Origin: Chryseobacterium culicis
GTDB taxonomy: Bacteria; Bacteroidota; Bacteroidia; Flavobacteriales; Weeksellaceae
DNA length: 64,000 nucleotides
Direction of reading: 5' to 3'
NCBI RefSeq assembly: GCF_900108365.1
Contig: NZ_FNWQ01000005.1
Location: forward strand, 186,001-250,000
The notes beneath the pieces are model-generated. The model saw only the letters and a program-made list of their open reading frames with translations, made no database searches and was not told where the DNA came from. Shown one piece after another: positions 27,063 to 34,740 of the stretch. The stretch's first letter is position 1. The number at the start of each line of letters is the position of its first letter. The position numbers and the translations under genes are program-made.

Positions 27063-27509
27063 TCATACTTTAAGAATGAAATGATCTTTGTTTAAACCTG
27101 AGGTATGATACTGCCAGTTGATGGTAATAACTTCCGTAAGTACCTTCTTCAGCCTGTCAAAACACTCCGGTTTTTTCATAAAAATATGGGCACCTTTTAC
27201 AAAAATATCCTCTACTTCATTTTCCGGAATGGGATCGGAAAAGATGGCAGTAACCATATTATTAAATTTTGAATTGGATTCAATCTCTTCCAGGCATTCC
27301 ATGCTTTCTTTTCCGGGAATCTTATAATTGATAAAAACAATTTCAGGAACTACTGCATCTTCATTACTCAAATAGTCCATAACATCTTTTCCATTGCTGA
27401 AGCACTGAACTTTTATAGAGATTTTCAACTCTTTCAGAATATTTTTAAAAAAAATCAAGGTGTTCTCATCATTATCTGCTACAATTACGTTCATAAATTC
27501 TTTATTCAT
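27063..27509 (-). CDS. Degenerate receiver-domain protein (phosphoacceptor Asp to Asn)
   Basis: A 148-residue stand-alone CheY-like receiver. The acidic pair is in VIVADNDEN, the conserved serine in AIFSDP and the lysine in FMKKPE. The site where phosphorylated aspartate is expected reads VFINYKIPG, with asparagine (AAT) in place of aspartate (GAT). It is therefore predicted not to be phosphorylated in the normal way and may work as a pseudo-receiver. Its ATG overlaps the end of the upstream AraC-type gene by 8 bases, so translation is coupled and the two products probably act together. Confidence 0.85.
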   Translation of the reverse strand: MNKEFMNVIVADNDENTLIFFKNILKELKISIKVQCFSNGKDVMDYLSNEDAVVPEIVFINYKIPGKESMECLEEIESNSKFNNMVTAIFSDPIPENEVEDIFVKGAHIFMKKPECFDRLKKVLTEVITINWQYHTSGLNKDHFILKV

Positions 27510-28083
27510 ACTGCATTTTTGGATTGATTACCGCTATTTGTGCTCTTCTCCGTTTTCCAATAATCTTCTGAAACTGGGATGGAGTAATGCCTGTTGTATT
27601 TTTAAACTGAGTGCTTAAATGTGCCACACTGGAATAGTTCAGTTTGTGGGCAATTTCTGTAAGACTTTGTTTGTTTCTTATGATCAGTGCTTTTGCATGT
27701 TCTATCTTTTGGAGAATAATAAAATTCTCAATAGAAGTATAAGCAACTTCCGAAAAAAGGTTAGAAAGATATCCGTAGCTGTGATTAAGCTTTTCAGAAA
27801 TGTATATAGATGCTTTCACGGGAATAATCTCATCTGAAAAGACAAGTTCCACAATGGCGTCTTTTATTTTCTGCACCAGTGCGGTTTTCTGGCTTTCTAT
27901 GATTTCGATACCATAATCTTCCAGATTCTTCTTAAAAAGATGGTGCTGTTCCTGGGTCAGAGGCTCATAGAACTCCACTTCACCGAAATTCAACAGCCTG
28001 TATTTCAGTCCGTGTTCTTTAAGCTTCTCGTCCAATACCTTTTTGCAAAGGGCATTGAAATCAAATTTAACATACATTTTCAT
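27502..28083 (-). CDS. AraC-type HTH transcriptional regulator
   Basis: A 193-residue protein. The C-terminal part (about residues 85-180) is an AraC/XylS double helix-turn-helix with SYGYLSNLFSEVAYTSIENFI and SLTEIAHKLNYSSVAHLSTQFKN-type motifs, ending in GITPSQFQ. The N-terminal 80 residues are not a recognised sugar-binding domain but a short alpha/beta region (RLLNFGEVEFYEPLTQEQHHL). The gene for a receiver lacking its phosphoacceptor overlaps its 3' end. Target genes are unknown. The basic tail GKRRRAQIAVINPK may add DNA contacts. Confidence 0.87.
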   Translation of the reverse strand: MKMYVKFDFNALCKKVLDEKLKEHGLKYRLLNFGEVEFYEPLTQEQHHLFKKNLEDYGIEIIESQKTALVQKIKDAIVELVFSDEIIPVKASIYISEKLNHSYGYLSNLFSEVAYTSIENFIILQKIEHAKALIIRNKQSLTEIAHKLNYSSVAHLSTQFKNTTGITPSQFQKIIGKRRRAQIAVINPKMQYE

Positions 28084-28188
28084 CCTAGTAGTTTATAAGC
28101 CAATTTTATTTAGTAAATATAATAATTTATTTCATTTAAAAGTGAAATAGATATACTTTTTTTAAATTTGCTATAAATACGCAAAAAC

Positions 28189-28210
28189 TCCTGTATTATT
28201 GAATACAGGA
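28189..28210 (-). terminator. Terminator of the GNAT gene
   Basis: A 9-bp stem TCCTGTATT / AATACAGGA (28189-28197 with 28202-28210). On the minus strand it is followed by GTTTTTGC. It lies 160 bases downstream of the GNAT stop codon at 28370. Confidence 0.6.
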
Positions 28211-28369
28211 ATTTAAACACTAAGGATGAAAAAAATATACTGATAAAAAGCTGTTCAGCTCAAAACCAAGCATATGAATGTATTGTTATAAGTGATTTGG
28301 TTCTGAAGCAAAGATGAATTAAAAAAACACATCACTTGTTATAGAATTATAATTAAATGTTACAGAATT

Positions 28370-28882
28370 TTAAGTCAAATCAAAGTGAATTATATACTCC
28401 ATCTGATAATCATCCATTACGAAACCATTTCCTATATCCAAAACCATCTCGTTATATACCTTAAAACCCTGAGATTCATAGAATTTTTTTGCGTTGTTCT
28501 CTTTGTTTACATTCAGAATAATTCTTCTGTCATTGCTTTCCGAAAGTTTTCTTTTCAGAAAATCGAGGGCCCCTTTTCCGAACCCCTTACCCTTACTTTC
28601 CGGTACAAGATAAATTCTGTGAAGCTTGGTCGTTTCTTCTTCGTATCCGTGCTCATAGCCAATAAACCCCTCAAATGAATCATTATTCTCATCAAAAATT
28701 AAATAATAATGATAGTTCGGGTTTTCAAGATGCTTTGAAATCTCCTCTTCAGAATACATCTCTCCCAACATGTAATTGATCTGTTCGGGGGAAATAATTC
28801 CCACATATGCACTCTCCCACGATCTCCTTGCCAGCTCCTGGATCAAAGGAATATCTTTTTCCTTCGCTTCTACTAATTTCAT
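28370..28882 (-). CDS. GNAT-family N-acetyltransferase
   Basis: A 170-residue cytosolic acetyltransferase. The acetyl-CoA pyrophosphate loop appears as RIYLVPESKGKGFGKGALDFL (read from about residue 89), with the later strand ILNVNKENNAKKFYESQGF typical of family motif B. The substrate (amine, peptide N-terminus or small molecule) cannot be inferred. It is monocistronic. Confidence 0.88.
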   Translation of the reverse strand: MKLVEAKEKDIPLIQELARRSWESAYVGIISPEQINYMLGEMYSEEEISKHLENPNYHYYLIFDENNDSFEGFIGYEHGYEEETTKLHRIYLVPESKGKGFGKGALDFLKRKLSESNDRRIILNVNKENNAKKFYESQGFKVYNEMVLDIGNGFVMDDYQMEYIIHFDLT

Positions 28883-28994
28883 TATTTTACTTTTTTAATC
28901 TGACTTTAAATGCAAAGTTTACAAAAATTCTTCTGATTTTTTTACTTTTTACCTCCGATGGATATTTGCTTCCGGTTATTATGCAAATAAAAAA

Positions 28995-29018
28995 GGCGAA
29001 AAGCATTAACTTTTCACC
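28995..29018 (-). terminator. Rho-independent terminator of dapA
   Basis: On the minus strand GGTGAAAAG-TTAATG-CTTTTCGCC has one wobble or mismatch and is followed by TTTTTT. It lies 60 bases after the dapA stop codon. Confidence 0.8.
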
Positions 29019-29077
29019 CAGTAAGTTTATTATACAAATAAAATGTTACAGGTACCCCTATAACTTTTAATGATTTT

Positions 29078-29950
29078 TTAAATATTGGCCATTTCAGCTT
29101 TAATTTTAGCATGCAGACCTTCTGAAGCTTTTACTAAAGGCAGTCTTAAGAAATTCTTAATAATCCCTTTCTCGGCAAGGATTACTTTGATGCCGCACGG
29201 GTTTCCTTCAGCAAAAATAAGACGGGTAATGTCTACCAGTTTATTGTGAATTTCGTAAGCTTCTTTTACCTTTCCTTCAAAAGCCAGCTGTACCATGGTT
29301 GAAAATTCTTTCGGATATGCCTGTCCTATTACGGAAATCACGCCATCTCCACCTGCGAGGGTTACCGGTAATGTATATTCGTCATCTCCGGAAACTAAGG
29401 AAAAACCTTCAGGTTTCTTTCTCAGAATATCAAAATACTGTAAAATATTAGGTGAAGCTTCCTTAATCAGGAATAAATTTGGGAATTCACTTGCCAAACG
29501 AAGCGTTGTATCCGCTTCTACATTCTGCCCTGTTCTTGAAGGCACATTATAAATAATAATATTCTTTCCGGTGGATGCCAGCGCTTTATAATGCTGATAC
29601 AGGCCTTCCTGGTTAGGTTTGTTATAATATGGAGATACTGAAAGTACTGCTTCAAATGCTGAAAGATCTGCTTCTTCGATCTGTTTCTTTACGTCAAGAG
29701 TATCGTTACCGCCAATTCCTAAAACCAAAGGAAGACGTTTATTATTCACCTTAATGATATGCTCAATTACCTGTTTCTTCTCCTCTGCAGAAAGCGTTGC
29801 GGCCTCTGCCGTAGTTCCCAATACTACTAAATAATTGGTTCCGTTTTCGATATTGTATTCAACAAGCTTTGTTAAACTGTCGAAATCAACGGATAAATCT
29901 TCATTAAAGGGCGTTACCAATGCAACACCTACTCCTTTTAAAATGCTCAT
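29078..29950 (-). CDS. dapA: 4-hydroxy-tetrahydrodipicolinate synthase
   Basis: A 290-residue TIM-barrel class I aldolase that condenses pyruvate with aspartate semialdehyde in lysine and diaminopimelate biosynthesis. The pyruvate Schiff-base lysine is K163 in LIKEAS, the catalytic tyrosine is Y134 in YNVPSRTGQN, and the substrate threonines are in GTTAEAATL at residues 45-53. The length is typical. A -7 box TAAATTTG lies 20 bases upstream of the start codon. The gene is monocistronic, and no lysine riboswitch was seen in the short leader. Confidence 0.95.
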   Translation of the reverse strand: MSILKGVGVALVTPFNEDLSVDFDSLTKLVEYNIENGTNYLVVLGTTAEAATLSAEEKKQVIEHIIKVNNKRLPLVLGIGGNDTLDVKKQIEEADLSAFEAVLSVSPYYNKPNQEGLYQHYKALASTGKNIIIYNVPSRTGQNVEADTTLRLASEFPNLFLIKEASPNILQYFDILRKKPEGFSLVSGDDEYTLPVTLAGGDGVISVIGQAYPKEFSTMVQLAFEGKVKEAYEIHNKLVDITRLIFAEGNPCGIKVILAEKGIIKNFLRLPLVKASEGLHAKIKAEMANI

Positions 29951-29969
29951 CTGTTAGAATTATTTTTGC

Positions 29970-29977
29970 CAAATTTA
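29970..29977 (-). promoter_or_regulatory. -7 box TAAATTTG of dapA
   Basis: An exact TAnnTTTG match on the minus strand, 20-27 bases upstream of the dapA start. The -33 element is not clear. Confidence 0.45.
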
Positions 29978-30031
29978 ATCATTTACACCAAGAATTTATA
30001 ATAAATAATAATGTTTTATTATACATATAGT

Positions 30032-30039
30032 TATATTTG
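30032..30039 (+). promoter_or_regulatory. -7 box TATATTTG of the nucleotidase-porZ-recO genes
   Basis: An exact TAnnTTTG match 17-24 bases upstream of the first start codon of a four-gene plus-strand run with overlaps or 1-base gaps, so probably the promoter for the whole set. No consensus TTG at -33. Confidence 0.5.
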
Positions 30040-30055
30040 CATATACTAAAAGATT

Positions 30056-30814
30056 ATGAAAAATAAATTCTTGTTATTAGGAATTGCCCTGGCGTCCCTT
30101 ACAGCATGCAAAACGGCTTCTGCGCCGCAGCTTATGACTGTAAAGACCCAGAAAAATATTTCTATTAATAATGAGCTAAAAAATGATGAGGAGTTTGTAA
30201 AGTTTATTGAGCCTTATAAGCAAAAACTGGACAAAGAAATGAACCAGAAGATCTCGCACACCCGTGTGGATCTTACCAAGCAGGGCGACAACAGCAATCT
30301 GGGAAATCTTTTAGCCGACTATACATTTGAAGGAGGTAATGAATGGCTTAGAATTCACCGCCAGCAAAACGCAGATGCTGCACTGATCAATATCGGAGGA
30401 ATCCGAACGACAATCGGAAAAGGAGATATTGCATTGAAAAATGTATTTGAAGTAATGCCTTTTGAGAATGAAGTTGTGATTGTGAAAATGAAAGGGGCAG
30501 ATCTTCAGGGGCTTTTTGAGTATTATGCAAAAACGCAGGTCAACAATCCTGTTTCTCATTTATACATTGAAACAAAGAACGGGCAGATTATAAAATCGTT
30601 AATCAACGGAAAGGAAGTAGATCCCGCGAGAGATTATTATATTGCCACTTCAGACTATCTTGCACTGGGCGGTGACAATATGAAATTCTTTGCAAAAGGG
30701 GAATCTATTCCAACGGGGATTAAAATGAGAGATCTGTTTATTGATTATTTTAATAAAACACCTGAGGTAACAGCAAATTCTGATGTTCGTTTAAATTTTA
30801 TCGGGAAGAAATAA
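30056..30814 (+). CDS. 5'-nucleotidase C-terminal-domain lipoprotein
   Basis: A 252-residue protein with a lipoprotein signal peptide (LTAC-K, lipid cysteine near residue 18). The rest matches the substrate-binding C-terminal domain of UshA-type 5'-nucleotidases (GNLLADYTFEGG, INIGGIRTTIGKGDI, VFEVMPFENEVV, YIATSDYLALGGDNMKFF). The metallophosphoesterase domain is encoded separately by the next gene, whose ATG overlaps this stop codon. The pair thus corresponds to one enzyme split in two. Expected role: periplasmic nucleotide hydrolysis or salvage, probably as a complex. Confidence 0.88.
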   Translation: MKNKFLLLGIALASLTACKTASAPQLMTVKTQKNISINNELKNDEEFVKFIEPYKQKLDKEMNQKISHTRVDLTKQGDNSNLGNLLADYTFEGGNEWLRIHRQQNADAALINIGGIRTTIGKGDIALKNVFEVMPFENEVVIVKMKGADLQGLFEYYAKTQVNNPVSHLYIETKNGQIIKSLINGKEVDPARDYYIATSDYLALGGDNMKFFAKGESIPTGIKMRDLFIDYFNKTPEVTANSDVRLNFIGKK

Positions 30815-31764
30815 TGGATAGAAAAAGTTTTTTAAAAGCAATAGGCTGCGGATCTTTAGCAATGGCTTTAGCTCCCAATATGATGATGGCGGAAGAATTA
30901 AAAATTCTTAACTTAAAATCCGCAAATAAACTGACTATTCTTCATACCAATGATCAGCACAGCAGAATAGAACCCTTTGATGCAGGCTATACCAAGAATC
31001 CTAATCAGGGAGGCTTTGCACGAAGAGCCAGCTTAATTCAGCAAATCAGAAGCCAGGAAAGCAATGTGCTTCTTCTTGATTCAGGAGATATTTTTCAGGG
31101 TACCCCTTACTTTAATTTCTTTGGGGGAGAACTGGAGTTCAAATTAATGTCCATGATGAAATACGATGCCTCCACAATGGGCAATCATGATTTCGACAAT
31201 GGGCTGGACGGGTTTTTAAAAGTACTTCCCAATGCGAAGTTTCCTTTTATCTGCTCCAATTATGATTTTAAAAATACGGTTCTTGACGGGAAAACTTCTC
31301 CGTACCAGATCTTTAATAAGAATGGAATCAAAGTAGGCATTTTCGGAGTGGGAATTCAGCTGGACGGCCTGGTAGGCAAAAAGCAGTATGGAGAAACCGT
31401 TTATTCCAATCCTGTTGACGTAGCGCAGCATTATTCTGATTTCCTGAAAAAAGATCAGAAATGTGATCTTGTGATTTGTCTTTCACACATCGGCTACGAC
31501 TATAGAGATGAACCGAATAAAATAAGCGATAAAATTTTAGCGGCCAATACAGAAAATATTGACATTATCTTAGGTGGCCATACTCATACATTCTTACCGG
31601 AACCTCAAACCTATACCAACAGGCAGGGCAAAAATGTACTTGTCAATCAGGTGGGATGGGCAGGACTTCTTTTGGGAAGAATAGATTTTTATTTTGATAT
31701 CAACAAAAACGTACAGCATATTTCCTGGAATAATCAGGCAATAGACAGCAGCATAACCGCATAA
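30814..31764 (+). CDS. Metallophosphoesterase half of a split 5'-nucleotidase
   Basis: A 316-residue exported protein with the signal sequence MDRKSFLKAIGCGSLAMALA. It contains the calcineurin-like dinuclear metal motifs TNDQHSRIEPF, DSGDIFQGTP, GNHDFDNG, LSHIGYDY and GGHTHTF, which are the catalytic domain of UshA-like 5'-nucleotidases. The C-terminal substrate domain is absent here and encoded by the preceding overlapping gene. The porZ-like gene follows after one base, so all share a transcript. Confidence 0.9.
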   Translation: MDRKSFLKAIGCGSLAMALAPNMMMAEELKILNLKSANKLTILHTNDQHSRIEPFDAGYTKNPNQGGFARRASLIQQIRSQESNVLLLDSGDIFQGTPYFNFFGGELEFKLMSMMKYDASTMGNHDFDNGLDGFLKVLPNAKFPFICSNYDFKNTVLDGKTSPYQIFNKNGIKVGIFGVGIQLDGLVGKKQYGETVYSNPVDVAQHYSDFLKKDQKCDLVICLSHIGYDYRDEPNKISDKILAANTENIDIILGGHTHTFLPEPQTYTNRQGKNVLVNQVGWAGLLLGRIDFYFDINKNVQHISWNNQAIDSSITA

Positions 31765-31765
31765 T

Positions 31766-34021
31766 ATGAAAAAACTCTCTCTAATTTCTCTTGGTATTTT
31801 AGCCTCTTTGCAGCTTACAAAAGCTCAGGTCATTTCATCAAAAAAATGGGCAGATATGTTTTCCTACAACAATGTTTTCGCTATGAAAGAAGACAACGGG
31901 AAAATTATTGCAGCCACAGAAAACGGCATATTCTATTATACAATAGCCACAGGAGAAATTACGAAGTTGTCCAAAGCCAATGGTCTGCACAATATCGGAA
32001 TTACAGCTTTCGATTATAATCCGCAGACTAAAATTGGGCTTATTGGTTATCAGGACGGATCTATGGACGTTGTCACCCCAAAAGAAATCAAATACATTGT
32101 TGACATCCCCATTGCTGCGGGCTATAATGGAGATAAAAAGATCAACCACATTTCTATAACAGGAGATCAGGCAGTAGTTTCTGTTGGATACGGGCTTTCT
32201 ATTTTTAATCTGAACAATAAAGAATTCGGAGATTCCGCATTCTTCATTACCGGTGGTGTATATCAGGCAAGTAATGAAGCTACGATATTTGGAAATAAAG
32301 TATATTCTGTTACTGATACAGGCTTAAAGAGCCATCAGATGAATACCACTTTCCCGGTCTATTCCACATGGACAACCGAAATTCCCGGTGCATTTAAACA
32401 TATAGATTCCGAATCTGAGCTTGCCTTTTCCAGTGCTACCGCTGCCTATGTATACAACAATGGTAGTCCTGTACAATTGCCAACCACTTTTGAAAACATC
32501 CGTGATGTTGTTATGACCTCTAATAATGTTATAGTAACAGACAACAGAGTGTATACCTACGGAACAAACGGAGTCTCTCAAAATGCAGTAAGTCTTGGTG
32601 AAGAGTGTAATACGGCCCTGACAGCAGGCGGAAAAATTCTGGGAGGAACCGTTTTATCAGGAATAAAAGATGAAGGGAATGTTACCTATAAACCTTCAGG
32701 TCCGTACTTTAATTACGCATATAATATCAATTTATTTGATAATAATCAAATGCTGGTTTCCACCGGCGCCCGACTGGATAATTATAACTTTCCGGCTAAT
32801 AATCTAAAAAAGCCTGGCTTTTATTATTTCAATGGTACAGAGTGGATTTACCCTTCGTTTTTTGTTAACAAGAAGATAAACAGCGTTAACGTACTGGATG
32901 CTATTTTAAGCCCATATAACAGTAATGAGGTACTCTTTACCAATTATACCATGTTTGAAAATGGGGTTTACAGAATGAAATATAATGCATCAAGCAAAGA
33001 TTTTGAGCTGGTAAAATATTATAATCTTGGTGCCAATCCATTTTACAGACGTCCTGTAGGTTTTGCTACTGATAATCAAAACAATCTTTTTGTTTCTTTT
33101 GGATTCAATGACGGGAACCCTTCCATTGGAATTTACGATAAAGCCGCTGATGATTTTATCATTAAGAAACTCATTCTTGCCAGTGACGGTATACAAAAAA
33201 CAGTTTTCTATGAAAACATGCTGTGGACTCCGCTGCCAAGATCCAATAACTTCTGGGTGTATGATTACAAAAGTGCACTTAACCTTTCTGATGACGCAGA
33301 TTATATCCTTGGCACCTCTAATGGATTCAACGGTTCAGGAGGAATTTTATCTGTAGCATTTGATAAGTCCGGAGATGCATGGATAGGAACAGATGGAGGC
33401 TTAAGAATAATGCCTAATGCTGCAACAGAAATAAAGAATTCAGATCCTAAAGTAGAACCAATAGTCATAGAGCAAAACGGTCTGGGTGAAGAACTTTTCA
33501 GAGAATCTGCTATTCTTCAGATTGCTGTAGACGCCGGAGACTACAAATGGATATCCATAGATGGCGGTGGTGTCTATTACCTTTCTTCTGACGGCCAGAA
33601 AACGATCAAACATTTTACCAAAGAAAACTCACCTCTTCCTACCAACAGCGTCACAGATATAAAGATTGATAAGAAAACAGGTAAAGTATATTTTGTTACC
33701 TATAATGGTATCGTAACTTATCAGGGAGATGTAGCAGATGTAACATCCAATTTTGGCGATGTTGTGGTATATCCTAACCCTGTTGTTTATTCTAACTTCA
33801 AAGGAAAGGTAACCATTAAAGGGCTTGCAGAAAAAACCAATATAAGAATTGTAGATGCTGCAGGAAATGTGGTACATTCTGCAGTAGCAAGAGGAGGCTA
33901 TTACGAATGGGATCTCAATAATCAGAAAGGAACAAGAGTAGCATCAGGTATTTATTTTGTTCTGATGACAAATGAGGATGGATCTGACAAAGCTACAGCG
34001 AAAATAGGAGTAGTCAATTAA
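31766..34021 (+). CDS. porZ: PorZ-like beta-propeller protein with T9SS C-terminal signal
   Basis: A 751-residue exported protein. A signal peptide (LTKAQ cleavage) is followed by a two-domain beta-propeller region with the PorZ-typical opening WADMFSYNNVFAMKEDNGKIIAATENG and KANGLHNIGITAFDYN. The C-terminal 80 residues are a type-A T9SS sorting domain (VVVYPNPV... GTRVASGIYFVLM). PorZ is part of the cell-surface attachment complex that helps deliver anionic LPS to T9SS cargo. The location directly before recO, with overlapping stop and start codons (TAATG), is an arrangement I associate with flavobacterial porZ. The symbol is given on domain layout and context, not on a search. Confidence 0.8.
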   Translation: MKKLSLISLGILASLQLTKAQVISSKKWADMFSYNNVFAMKEDNGKIIAATENGIFYYTIATGEITKLSKANGLHNIGITAFDYNPQTKIGLIGYQDGSMDVVTPKEIKYIVDIPIAAGYNGDKKINHISITGDQAVVSVGYGLSIFNLNNKEFGDSAFFITGGVYQASNEATIFGNKVYSVTDTGLKSHQMNTTFPVYSTWTTEIPGAFKHIDSESELAFSSATAAYVYNNGSPVQLPTTFENIRDVVMTSNNVIVTDNRVYTYGTNGVSQNAVSLGEECNTALTAGGKILGGTVLSGIKDEGNVTYKPSGPYFNYAYNINLFDNNQMLVSTGARLDNYNFPANNLKKPGFYYFNGTEWIYPSFFVNKKINSVNVLDAILSPYNSNEVLFTNYTMFENGVYRMKYNASSKDFELVKYYNLGANPFYRRPVGFATDNQNNLFVSFGFNDGNPSIGIYDKAADDFIIKKLILASDGIQKTVFYENMLWTPLPRSNNFWVYDYKSALNLSDDADYILGTSNGFNGSGGILSVAFDKSGDAWIGTDGGLRIMPNAATEIKNSDPKVEPIVIEQNGLGEELFRESAILQIAVDAGDYKWISIDGGGVYYLSSDGQKTIKHFTKENSPLPTNSVTDIKIDKKTGKVYFVTYNGIVTYQGDVADVTSNFGDVVVYPNPVVYSNFKGKVTIKGLAEKTNIRIVDAAGNVVHSAVARGGYYEWDLNNQKGTRVASGIYFVLMTNEDGSDKATAKIGVVN

Positions 34022-34707
34022 TGAATTCACAAAACGGTTTTTTACTTTCATTCATCAAATATGGAGAAAATGATGCTGTGCTGCATTGTTTTACAGAAGA
34101 AGAGGGTTTTCAAAGCTATTTTCTGAAAGGAATTTATGCTAAAAAGAATAAAAAGAAAGCCCTGCTGCAACCTTTGAGCCAGCTTAATTTTTCGGTAAAT
34201 CCATTACGGGGTAATGGTATTGCAACTGTTTCAAAATTTGAACTGGTAAAGAATAATGACATTTATACAGATATAAAGGTTAATACTGTTATCTTCTTTG
34301 TCTCAGATTTCCTGAGCCATATTCTCAGATATGAAAATAAAAATATTCCGATTTATTCCGGTATCAGTCACTTCATCAGTGAGCTTACAAAAAAGAATTA
34401 TCAGGCTCACCTTTTGTTTTTACTGGCTATTTTAAAAATTCAGGGTGTTGCTCCATTGCTGGGTGAAGGAAATTTTTTAGATCCCGAAACCGGAACTTTT
34501 TCATCCGGAATAAGCCATCAGCTTTTTAATGAAGAAATATCTATGCTTTGGAAAGAAGCTCTTGGTGCGGAAGATTTTTATAACATAAAAATTCATACCT
34601 CCTTAAGAAAAGATTTTCTGGACAGCCTTTTGGTATACTACCATTATCATATTACGGATTTCAAAACTCCTCCATCCCTGGAAATTATCCAGCAGATTTT
34701 TGAATAA
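34021..34707 (+). CDS. recO: DNA repair protein RecO
   Basis: A 228-residue protein with the N-terminal OB fold (GFLLSFIKYGENDAVLHCFTEEEGFQSYFLKGIYAKK) and the helical C-terminal domain of RecO, which loads RecA on SSB-coated DNA with RecR. No complete zinc-finger cysteine set is seen, as in many Bacteroidota RecO proteins. The start codon overlaps the stop codon of the preceding gene. Confidence 0.92.
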   Translation: MNSQNGFLLSFIKYGENDAVLHCFTEEEGFQSYFLKGIYAKKNKKKALLQPLSQLNFSVNPLRGNGIATVSKFELVKNNDIYTDIKVNTVIFFVSDFLSHILRYENKNIPIYSGISHFISELTKKNYQAHLLFLLAILKIQGVAPLLGEGNFLDPETGTFSSGISHQLFNEEISMLWKEALGAEDFYNIKIHTSLRKDFLDSLLVYYHYHITDFKTPPSLEIIQQIFE

Positions 34708-34740
34708 ACTGCACTTCCTTTTTTATTTATCGTTTGTTTT

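Noticed and set aside
28129..28148. Inverted repeat ATTTCA-N8-TGAAAT upstream of the AraC-type gene
   Set aside because: Six-base arms in very AT-rich DNA are expected by chance and no second copy supports an operator.
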